This document shows, in pieces, positions 8,695-17,700 of a DNA stretch of 64,000 bases; positions within the stretch are counted from its first letter, which is position 1, and every line of letters begins with the position of its first letter. A program made the translations under genes and the position numbers. Source of the stretch: Xenorhabdus bovienii (GTDB lineage Bacteria; Pseudomonadota; Gammaproteobacteria; Enterobacterales; Enterobacteriaceae). The notes beneath the pieces were generated by a model. The model ran no database searches. It was not told the origin of the DNA and saw only the letters and a program-made list of their open reading frames with translations. The DNA lies in the NCBI RefSeq assembly GCF_024721015.1, contig NZ_JANAIF010000015.1:1-64000 (forward strand), given 5' to 3'.

Positions 8695-10474
8695 GAATCA
8701 CCGCCTTTGGCCGGGTGATGAAATGCCATTCTTTCGCTGCCTGATGCGCTGACCACATCTTTTGGTATAGAGCACAATGGGAGAGTAACTGCGGGTGGGT
8801 GCCTTCCAATACTTTTTTGCCTTCGTCCATGACCACGATTTTATTAACGTGAGTCAGAGTATTCAGGCGGTGAGCAATCACAATAACCGTTTTATCTTTG
8901 ATCAGCGCAGCCAGCGCCTGCTGAATACGCGATTCGTTGCGCGCATCAGCATAAGCTGTCGCCTCATCAAGGATAATGACGGGGGCGTTTTTGGCTATCG
9001 CTCTGGCAATGGCAATCCGCTGTGCCTGACCTCCGCTTAAGATTTCCGGCCTGATGACGGTCTGGTATTTTTCCGGCAATCGGTCAATAAAATCATCTGC
9101 GCAGGCCGCTTGAGCCGCGGCTTTGATCTGCTCTTCCGACAATGCCTCATTGCCCATTCTGATATTGTTAAAAACCGTATCCTCAAAGATGAACGCATCC
9201 TGAAAAACAAAGGCGGTCAAGGACATCAGTTGTTCAAGGGGCATAGCATCAATCGGCGTATTTCCCAGCCGAATCTCTCCTGATTGATACTCATACAAAC
9301 GCGGTATCAACTGTGCCGCAGTGGTTTTCCCCGCGCCGGAAGGCCCGACAAGTGCGGTGATCTCTCCCTGCTTTGCCACAAATGAGAACTGATTAATAGT
9401 CTGAGTTTCAGAGCCGGGATGATGAAAACTCACCTGATTAAAGCAGATGTCGTAATTATCGATCGCTACCCATTGTTTGCCTTCTTTCTGTGCAGGCGAG
9501 GTAGAGAACTCACGGATATTCTCAACACCTTTGAGTAAATCGCTGAACATATTGGCAAACTGAGACAGGTTATACAGCGGCTCCATCAGGCCAATTCCCA
9601 ACAGCATAAAAATAAACAGGACAGATAATGTCACCTGCCCGTCGGCAAATAACCAGATCCCCACAGGCATAATGCACAGTAACCCCAATTCAAGGGAAAT
9701 TTTAAACAGTGCCGTCGCTGTACGGGTATCCCGTAGCCAGTTCGTGACCAGTTGATGGTGTTCATTGACCGCCTGTGTATAGCGCTGATGTGAATTGACG
9801 GTCATATTAAAGGCTTTAACCAGCGGCATGCTTTTCACGAAATCGACAACGCTGGTATGCAGATCCGCAACGACACGGTGATAAGCGCCGATGCGTTGAT
9901 TGAATCCCTTAAACATCCAGCCCTGCATCGCAATGGCTACCGGCAAAGGCAGTAAAGCCATTAATGCCAGACGCCAGTCAAAGAAAAATAGCAGAACGGC
10001 CGCGCCCACGGGGGTCATCACCGCGGCGGCCATATCGGGCAGATGATGAGCGACAAAGGTTTCGATCCGGCCGATATCATCGGCAATAATTTTCTTCAGT
10101 TTCGCACTGGTATGTTGATGGCAGGTGCTTAATGGCAAGCGCCCAACCCGCTCTATCACCTGCTTGCGTAATTCAAACAGCAATTGGAATGCAGCCTGAT
10201 GAGATAGCAGCCCCGATGCCAGTTGTAGCAGGATTTTTCCTATTAGTGCCAACGCCGCCATGATCACCATCCACCAGACATGTTGAGCGGCGATTTCTGG
10301 CTGATTGAGGAAATCGACAATCAATTGATAAACGATCACATAAGGAACTAATGCCAGCAGCGAATAACAGATAGCCAGAAACATGGCAGCAGCCAGCCGT
10401 TTATGCTGACTACTGACCAATTTCATTAACCATCTGAAGGCAGTTTGTTGATTTTCCGGTTCTTTACCTACCAT
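8687..10474 (-). CDS. YbtP/Irp6-like ABC transporter (fused membrane and ATPase domains)
   Basis: About 595 residues, membrane domain first (to about residue 320), then Walker A GPSGAGKTT, signature LSGGQAQRIAIARA and Walker B VIILDEATAYAD. The ATG at 10474 is chosen because it overlaps the stop of the MFS gene by one base (TAATG) and has GGAGAG just upstream; a longer frame to 10495 lacks a ribosome site. Probably forms a heterodimer with the next gene for uptake or release of the metallophore across the inner membrane. Confidence 0.85.
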   Translation of the reverse strand: MVGKEPENQQTAFRWLMKLVSSQHKRLAAAMFLAICYSLLALVPYVIVYQLIVDFLNQPEIAAQHVWWMVIMAALALIGKILLQLASGLLSHQAAFQLLFELRKQVIERVGRLPLSTCHQHTSAKLKKIIADDIGRIETFVAHHLPDMAAAVMTPVGAAVLLFFFDWRLALMALLPLPVAIAMQGWMFKGFNQRIGAYHRVVADLHTSVVDFVKSMPLVKAFNMTVNSHQRYTQAVNEHHQLVTNWLRDTRTATALFKISLELGLLCIMPVGIWLFADGQVTLSVLFIFMLLGIGLMEPLYNLSQFANMFSDLLKGVENIREFSTSPAQKEGKQWVAIDNYDICFNQVSFHHPGSETQTINQFSFVAKQGEITALVGPSGAGKTTAAQLIPRLYEYQSGEIRLGNTPIDAMPLEQLMSLTAFVFQDAFIFEDTVFNNIRMGNEALSEEQIKAAAQAACADDFIDRLPEKYQTVIRPEILSGGQAQRIAIARAIAKNAPVIILDEATAYADARNESRIQQALAALIKDKTVIVIAHRLNTLTHVNKIVVMDEGKKVLEGTHPQLLSHCALYQKMWSAHQAAKEWHFITRPKAVIHE

Positions 10475-11742
10475 TATTCTCTCTCCGTAATGCAACGGGG
10501 TTCGTCAAATCCGCGGTAAGAGCGGCGACTGTAGCGGAAGCAGACTATTGTCAATAGAACCACGGCAAAACCACTGGCCGCAGCCAAAGTAAATGCTTGT
10601 GTGAATCCCAAATGATGAGCCAATAAACCGGTCAAAACCATCGCCATGCTACTGCCGAGAACTTCGCAGCACTGCAATAGTGTGAAATCCGTGCCTGGCT
10701 GGACGATGGTGTGATCTTTTTCGCCTTCACTCCAGCGCATAAACCAAGAGAAAAGAGAAACACAGCAGAGGTTAAAAAAGAAACCTTCCAGAATAAAGAA
10801 CAGGAATACCATCGTCGGGCTGTTTGCCGAAGCCATGAGGGATAATGCCGTTCCCAGCCAGCAGCAAGCGCTTCCGGTCAGCCCGAATACGGTCAATTGC
10901 GGGCTGGAAAACCATTTATGCAAAATACCGGACGATACCGCCCCGGCGATATAGCTGATAATCAGCACGCCGCCGGATATTAACGCAATCAGTTCCAGAT
11001 TCACGCCCATATCAACCAGCAGTGGCGACACTAAAGCCACGCCCATGGTGCTGGTAAATTTGAAACACAGTGCCATAGCAATAATCGGCAACCAGCCTTT
11101 GCGACGGAAGATTTTCCACAATGACGCCCTGCCCGGTTTAACGGGCAGTTGATTTTCTTGCGTGAAGCTACCCTGATGGCACATAAACGGCAGATGGCAA
11201 ATAAGCTGGATTAACAGGAATGACAACACCGTCATATGCCACCCTGCCGCACTGAAGATATACAGACTGAGCACACCGCCCAATAACATGCCCAAACTGA
11301 ATCCTGCGATCTGGCTGACGTTCACATTGACATGCCGGCTACCGGCAAACACCCGAACGGCCAGAGCATCTACCGCAACATCCTGGCTGGCGTAGCAGAA
11401 GTTGATAATGGTGATTAAGACCAATAAACCGATAATGTCAGTATCTGGAGCAAAGAACCACAGCAGGACGGCCAAAAGCAGGGATAACCCCTTAAATAGC
11501 TGAATCCAGCCCATCCCTGCGGGGAGTGAGCGAAATCCCCACGGCTTATGGTTTTCAATCCATGATGCCCATAAGAATTTAAATGCCCACGGCAGCATAC
11601 TTAAACCCACCAGCCCGATAAACTGCATATCCGCTCCCTGCGCCCGCAAGATGCCGGGTAAGGCAAAAATTGCAAACCCTAAAGGTGCACCCTGCCCACA
11701 ATATAAACCAAATAAACTCGCGATATTGCCGTTATATTTCAT
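10474..11742 (-). CDS. YbtX/Irp8-like major facilitator protein
   Basis: A 422-residue, strongly hydrophobic protein with about twelve membrane segments, opening with LFGLYCGQGAPLGF and LPWAFKFLWASWIE as in the AmpG/YbtX-type MFS proteins of yersiniabactin loci. YbtX has been linked to metal use with the siderophore; transport direction and substrate are unproven. It lies 20 bases after the type II thioesterase and overlaps the next ABC gene by one base, so it is part of the biosynthesis-transport operon. Confidence 0.8.
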   Translation of the reverse strand: MKYNGNIASLFGLYCGQGAPLGFAIFALPGILRAQGADMQFIGLVGLSMLPWAFKFLWASWIENHKPWGFRSLPAGMGWIQLFKGLSLLLAVLLWFFAPDTDIIGLLVLITIINFCYASQDVAVDALAVRVFAGSRHVNVNVSQIAGFSLGMLLGGVLSLYIFSAAGWHMTVLSFLLIQLICHLPFMCHQGSFTQENQLPVKPGRASLWKIFRRKGWLPIIAMALCFKFTSTMGVALVSPLLVDMGVNLELIALISGGVLIISYIAGAVSSGILHKWFSSPQLTVFGLTGSACCWLGTALSLMASANSPTMVFLFFILEGFFFNLCCVSLFSWFMRWSEGEKDHTIVQPGTDFTLLQCCEVLGSSMAMVLTGLLAHHLGFTQAFTLAAASGFAVVLLTIVCFRYSRRSYRGFDEPRCITERE

Positions 11743-11762
11743 TGTTATTTTCTTTCCCTTAC

Positions 11763-12509
11763 TTATACGTTCATCACTGGCTGATTTTTATTTGCCAAAC
11801 ATTGATTGAGAAAATCAAAGAGTGATTCCCTCTGGTCATTCAGATAAAAATGCCCACCAGAAAACAATTTCAGTTCAAATGTTCCGCTGGAAATTTGACA
11901 CCATTGCTTGAAATCACTGATAGAAACTTCACTGTCTGCCTCACCAATACAGGCAATCACCGGACAATTCAGTCGCTGTTCGCAGCGCCGCTGATAGGTT
12001 TCTATCGCGGCAAAATCAGCGCGAAAAATCGGCACCAGCAGCGATTTCAGCTCAGGCTGCCGGTAATCCATATCCGCACCTTGCAGCGAGATAATTTTGT
12101 TCAGCAGTGTTTCTTCGCTCTGGCGATAAAAATCGGTACCGGTATTTTTATGCGGGGGAAGCCGTCCGGAAACATAAAGGCCAGTAATGCTTTTTCCCTG
12201 TCGCTGCATCCTCAGGGCAACTTCAAAGGCCAAAGCCGCCCCCATGCTATGCCCGAAAAATACCGTCGGACGGGCAGGCAGAAATGAACAGGCGGCCGCA
12301 ATCTGATCAGCCATTTGATGGAGATCGTGCAGCAAGGGTTCCTGAATACGGGAACCATGCCCCGGAAGCTGAACGGCGTAGACAGCGGTATCATCTGCAA
12401 TACCATTTTTCCAAGGCATAAAATACTCTGCGGTTCCCCCTGCATGGTGAAAACAGACCATCTGTTGATGGGTGCCGGATTTAATCAATCTGAAAGTGCG
12501 GTCATTCAT
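11763..12509 (-). CDS. Type II thioesterase (YbtT/Irp4-like)
   Basis: A 248-residue alpha/beta hydrolase with FHHAGG near residue 20 (oxyanion region), the nucleophile elbow GHSMGA with Ser at about residue 88, an Asp in GEADSEVS and a C-terminal GGHFYL His. Stand-alone enzymes of this kind clear misacylated carrier proteins in nonribosomal peptide assembly. It retains a Ser nucleophile, unlike the fused terminal TE of the synthetase in this operon. Starts five bases after the stop of the imide reductase gene. Confidence 0.9.
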   Translation of the reverse strand: MNDRTFRLIKSGTHQQMVCFHHAGGTAEYFMPWKNGIADDTAVYAVQLPGHGSRIQEPLLHDLHQMADQIAAACSFLPARPTVFFGHSMGAALAFEVALRMQRQGKSITGLYVSGRLPPHKNTGTDFYRQSEETLLNKIISLQGADMDYRQPELKSLLVPIFRADFAAIETYQRRCEQRLNCPVIACIGEADSEVSISDFKQWCQISSGTFELKLFSGGHFYLNDQRESLFDFLNQCLANKNQPVMNV

Positions 12510-12514
12510 TTGCT

Positions 12515-13657
12515 TTACTCCTTCCTCTCACTTTTCCATTCAGATAAAAAACGCGCGATCTCAGGTGATGCCATCATCGGATCAGCAAGAGAAACGCTTT
12601 CAGGATTACCCACTTGTTCCATCAAAGATTTCCACGCGTTGGTCAGGGATAGTAAATATTGTGCATCCGCAGGTGCCGGCGTCTGGCATTGGCCGGCAAA
12701 TTCACGCAGTGCATGGCGTACCGCCGATGGCCAATGGCGGTTTAATACGTCCTGCAAATTGTCTTGATGATAATTGTCTTCATGATTTGAGAAGGACTGA
12801 TTCAGGGGCGGTAGAAAATAGTCCGGCGCTAATTCCGGCGCAATCAGTTCACGACATCCCGATGCCGTTTTCACTCTGGGAATATGAAAACAGTTATTCC
12901 AGATAACCGGCCCATGAGTATTCGCCAGCAGCAGGTTGCCGCTGGGTAATCCCACACAGATGCGATGCATGATATGAAAATGGTTATCGGGATCGGCAGG
13001 ATCAAGCTGATTTTGTAAATTCAGCGTTAAGGGAACACCTGCAATCACACCGCGCAATTGGGTATAAGGCGGTGTGTGGTTCATTAAGCCGAGCAATTTA
13101 TTGTCATAGCTTTCCGGTTGGCTGAATCCACAGGGGGTAAAGCGGCCAAAGATACGGCCAAGAATATCCAATAATCCACAGATAACCTGAACACCGCAGG
13201 TTGCTTCGATAAACAGCGCCTGCTGGGTTTGTAGGGCTTCCCGCAGATAAGCAATAAATTGGCGGACGGCTGGCACATGGGGGTAATGGGTATTGACCTG
13301 ATAACGGCAACCATGCTGGCGAGCCAGTTTTAAACATTCAGCCACGTCACGCAGGTAAACCGGGTGTTCCTGCAAAACAGAAATGCCCCGTTGTAATAAC
13401 GCTCTGGCAATTTCGCTGCCTTTTCCGCCGACGATAGCGGAACGAATCACGACACAGGCGATATCAATATCATCGGGTAGCTCATCAACGTGGTGATAAA
13501 GCGGCACACCGTAAGCCTGTGCCAATTGTTGCGAGCGTTCGCTGCCCTGTGCCAGAATCCCCGCCAATTCAAATCCGGCAAATGCACTTTTGAAGGCAGA
13601 AAGGTAAACCTGCCCGAACAGGGTGCCGCAGACGACGACTTTTAATGGCTTACTCAT
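12515..13657 (-). CDS. Thiazolinyl imide reductase (Irp3/YbtU/PchG-like)
   Basis: A 380-residue Gfo/Idh/MocA-type oxidoreductase: N-terminal Rossmann fold with VVVCGTLFGQVYLSAF, then IDIACVVIRSAIVGGKGSEI and SVLQEHPVY, which is characteristic of thiazolinyl imide reductases. The enzyme reduces a carrier-bound thiazoline ring to thiazolidine with NADPH, typically the middle or last ring of yersiniabactin or pyochelin. Its start overlaps the preceding gene by four bases. A second, unrelated dehydrogenase lies directly upstream. Confidence 0.88.
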   Translation of the reverse strand: MSKPLKVVVCGTLFGQVYLSAFKSAFAGFELAGILAQGSERSQQLAQAYGVPLYHHVDELPDDIDIACVVIRSAIVGGKGSEIARALLQRGISVLQEHPVYLRDVAECLKLARQHGCRYQVNTHYPHVPAVRQFIAYLREALQTQQALFIEATCGVQVICGLLDILGRIFGRFTPCGFSQPESYDNKLLGLMNHTPPYTQLRGVIAGVPLTLNLQNQLDPADPDNHFHIMHRICVGLPSGNLLLANTHGPVIWNNCFHIPRVKTASGCRELIAPELAPDYFLPPLNQSFSNHEDNYHQDNLQDVLNRHWPSAVRHALREFAGQCQTPAPADAQYLLSLTNAWKSLMEQVGNPESVSLADPMMASPEIARFLSEWKSERKE

Positions 13658-14736
13658 ATTTCCCCCTCCTGAAAGAGCACGATTTCATCGTCAGGCAGAA
13701 AATCTGAGCTAAAACGGCTGAAAAGAGACAATTCATCTAATTGGGTCAGCAAGGTTCTGATGTTGATGATATCCGGCAGCCAGTAAAGCCCTGTCACGGG
13801 CTGTTTCAGTACCTGATGAGCTGCTAGTGCCGCAATACTGCCCGTCAGTTGATAGCTGTTGTTAAAGCGGATTTGAAGTCTGAGCATGGTCGGCTGACCT
13901 GCCAGTAAGCCATGCGCTTCCATCAGCAGATGCTGCTGCTCACCTTCTTTTTCCACAAGCTGCTGGCTTAAGGTTATTAAGCGTTGAATCGCATCGGCCT
14001 GATTTGCAGGCGCGGTCAGTAACAAGGTTCTGTCCGCCAGCAGGTTGTATGCCGCCAAATGAGAAAGTGACAGTTTTTGCGCGACTCTTTCCTGTTCGAA
14101 ACTGAAATAAGGCAGTGCATCAAACATTCTTTCTGCTGTTGAGATAGACTTATTTTTTTCTATCCCCGCTCTGATAAGTTGACCGCCGGAGAGGATATAT
14201 CCCGTTTTGCCCTGCTCTCGCTCCGGTTGCTGGCTGGCAAAAAAATCCTGTGCCGATGTTGCGGTAAAGGCTTCGATACCGCCTGTATACAGGCGGATTT
14301 TCGAGACTGGCTGCAAGTATTCCGCAGCATATAAGGGCAGCATTCCTGCCAGCCCCGGAATAAAACCTGCGCCCAGTACACAGGCAGAACGACACGACTC
14401 TTGGCGCGTGGCGATCTGTTGTAAGATTTTCTTCTCAACCGCCGGATCACCCGCGACATCAACGTAATGGACGTCCGCATTAAGTGCCGTTGCGGCAATC
14501 ACATCTTCAATCAGTGAAGCCGGCCCGGCGGTATTGAGCACTAAATCGGCCTGTTGACAGCAGCGAGCTAATGCCGTTCGGTCAAACAGATCTAGCTGAT
14601 AATAATCGTGATATTCAGGGCGCTCAGTGCGCCCCGCAATCATGACCCGATAGCCCAGTCGGGAAAGTACGTCAACGGCGGCACGTCCTACGGCACCCTG
14701 CCCGCCAATGACCAGTACGGATTTCCTTGTCGTCAT
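13654..14736 (-). CDS. Saccharopine-dehydrogenase-like NAD(P) oxidoreductase
   Basis: A 360-residue protein with an N-terminal Rossmann motif VLVIGGQGAVGRAAVDVL and a NTAGPASL segment typical of the saccharopine dehydrogenase-like superfamily. It overlaps both neighbours by four bases (synthetase upstream, imide reductase downstream), so it is translated with the assembly line. The plausible role is reduction of a second ring or of a released intermediate. Enantio-pyochelin clusters use a thiazoline reductase (PchK) unlike PchG, and this could be the counterpart, but I cannot verify that similarity from memory. Function unproven. Confidence 0.7.
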   Translation of the reverse strand: MTTRKSVLVIGGQGAVGRAAVDVLSRLGYRVMIAGRTERPEYHDYYQLDLFDRTALARCCQQADLVLNTAGPASLIEDVIAATALNADVHYVDVAGDPAVEKKILQQIATRQESCRSACVLGAGFIPGLAGMLPLYAAEYLQPVSKIRLYTGGIEAFTATSAQDFFASQQPEREQGKTGYILSGGQLIRAGIEKNKSISTAERMFDALPYFSFEQERVAQKLSLSHLAAYNLLADRTLLLTAPANQADAIQRLITLSQQLVEKEGEQQHLLMEAHGLLAGQPTMLRLQIRFNNSYQLTGSIAALAAHQVLKQPVTGLYWLPDIINIRTLLTQLDELSLFSRFSSDFLPDDEIVLFQEGEI

Positions 14737-17700
14737 TCTGCTTCCCTCATTTTGCCCTGTTCAATATGATGCACCAGCGGATCAATATTGCTGACATTCA
14801 TGCAATTAAAATGATCGCCATTCAGATCGAGATAGGTGACATCGCCAATGCAGTTGGTCTGCCAGAACGTCTTCATATCCTGCTGCAAGGCCGGTAACAG
14901 GTGGGTATTTCCCTGCTGGCAGGCAAAGGTCATGTCTCCGGCAAAATATTCCGGCTGGTAGCCACAGACGCCTCGAATACTGTGGCGGAACACTTTAACC
15001 CTCTGTTTCCACTGGGTCTGGCTGACGTCCGATTGAGCCGATGCGGTTCCCTGAATAGCAGCCAATAACTGCGATAAGCGCTGGTCTTCGGGTTGCTGCT
15101 GAACTTGTGCATACGCGGCCGCCAGTTGATGTAACCCTTTTGCGTTAGCACGCTGCGTCACGACATCATGGGTAATGACATCCGGCTTCTCAGCCAAAAT
15201 TTCCTCATAAATCGCGTCAAGTTGGGGTTTCTCAAATGGCCACGGGCTGGCAATGCCCAGCGCCCAGACAATCGACATATCGATCATCAGGCTATCTTCT
15301 ATGCGATAGGGGATCTGGTAACTGCTGACAACGGTTACTGATCTGACCGGTGTCAGATTTTCCATCGCCTGTCTGGCAATTTCGAATGTCAGCAACCCGC
15401 CCATGCAGTAGCCCACAAGATGGCAATGCGGTGATATCGCCTGAATTTCCTGTAAGTAATGGGCTGCCAGTTGTGGGATCAGATTGTCGGCCGGAATGGA
15501 CAGGAATGTCTCAATATCTCCCACGCTCAATCCATACACCGGCCCTGATAATTTTTCGACCAATGGCAGATAAGGCAAAATGGTGCCGCTGCCTTCATGG
15601 AGAATAATCACCGGCTCGCCATCGCCTGGTTTCAGGCAGGTGACGCGGGTACGCTGGCTCTGCTGAGTTTCCTGCTGTTCTGACTGGCTGCGCAAATACG
15701 CGGCCAGTGCCCTGACTGTCGGCTGTTGCAGTACCTGCCTTAAGCTCCCTTCCCAGGGAACGTGATCCGCGCCCAGTGTTTCCCGGATGCGGTTGATCCA
15801 TTGGGTAATTAACAAGGAATCGCCGCCGCTGGTGAAGAAATCATCATCAGCCCCGATGGCCGGATTGCCAATGACTTCGCGACAAAGCGTCAGTAAGGTC
15901 ATCTCCAGCGGATCATCGGTCTGCGGTGATACTATCTCTGCCCGGTTTTGCGTCTGATCAGGCAAGGCAGGAAGCCGTTTGCGATCTAACTTGCCATTTG
16001 CGGAGACAGGTAAGGCATCCAGGATCGCCAGTTTAGCGGGAACCATGTATTCCGGTAATTGATCCCGCAGGCTGGCCAGTAACGCCTGAGGTTCACAATG
16101 CTGGCGACGTGAGTTGAACTGCGCCAGCATAAAACTTTGCCCCATCTGATATAACGCGTCATCAGCAGGCGGATAGGCCCAAACGGTTTCGCCTCCCACA
16201 TCGTGCAGCGCATTCAGCCAGTTTTGCTGCGGCATAAATGGCGAATCCAATTCAAGCCGTTCATCGGCAAACTGGGTTAAGCCGTGCTTAAATTCCATTG
16301 ATGTCATTAACTGATAATTATCGCGGGTGGCTTCAATGATCAGCATCCAGCCACCGGGAGTCAGAAGCTGGCGCAGATTATCCAGTCCCTGACGGGCAAT
16401 AATGGCGTTGTGCAGCACATTGGCAGAAATAATCAGATCAAACTGGCCGCAATCCAGCCCCTGTTCCGTGGGTGACTGATTGAAATCAAACAGCTGATAG
16501 TGAACAAAATCAAATTGTTGATAACGTTTTTTGGCTTCATTCAGGAAGAAGGTTGAAACATCCGTAAAGGTATATTCGACGTTCCATCCGGCCAAATGCG
16601 GGATCAGCACATTACTTGTCCCGCCAACACCCGCGCCGATCTCCAGCACTTTCAGGCAACGATGCTGTTGCTGATTTACTTCAATCGCTTTTTTCTCGGC
16701 GGCACTGATCAATAAGCGGTTCATGAATTTGCTGATCAAATTGTTCTGATAAGCATGGGTCGCGACGTCAAGGTTGCCATCCGGGAACAGTAAGTTAAGG
16801 GGATCTTCTTTCCCCTGTAGCAATTCAGGTAAACATTGGCTGCTGCGTTCCAGATAGGTCAATAAGCCGCGATCGTCATCCAATTGCGCCATGAGCCGTT
16901 CGCATTGCTGCCAGTCGTCATTGATCTCGCTCTCAGAGACCGGTTTGATTAAACGGTAATGATCGCCTGTCTGTTCCAGATAATCGTGCTGTACCAACGC
17001 GCGCAGCCAGCGTCGGGTTAGTTGCCGGTTTTCTTCTGCAATGTTGCCTTTCTGAATGATTTCATCAAGGGTTACGGTTTGATGCATTGGCAAGGTCTGC
17101 ATTGCTGATAAGGCTTTCACCATCTGCATCAATGCCACCTGATCCAATAAGAAGAACAGTTTTTCGATCAGTGCCTTATCCAGCGATCCTGCTGTTTGTT
17201 CAGCTATCGCGCGGATCTCTTGCACTGCCTGTCGGCAATAATCGGCGTGCTGCTGGCTTTGAGGTGATAAAGCCGGCAATTGGGCAGGTTCTACGTAAGC
17301 ATGTAATTCAGCCTGATGTTTATCGCCGGATTTAATCACTGCCGCCTGAGCAACAGGCGAGGACTTCAACAATAACGCTTCAATTTCTCCTGTTTCCACC
17401 CGATAGCCACGGATTTTGACCTGATGATCCATTCTGCCCAGAAATTCGATAACGCCGTCAGTGGTATAGCGGCCAAGATCACCTGTGCGATACCAGCGCA
17501 CGCCGTTAGCGTCAGTGAAGAAATGGTGTTCGGTTTTCTCTTCATCGTGCCAGTATCCCAGCGCAACACCCCTGCCACCAATCCACAATTCCCCTGCGAC
17601 CCAATCAGGGCAATCTGCACCTTGGGGATCAACCACTCTGAATTGCTGGTTGGTCAACGGAATGCCATAAGGAATGCTGGTCTGATAATCGACCTGCGGA

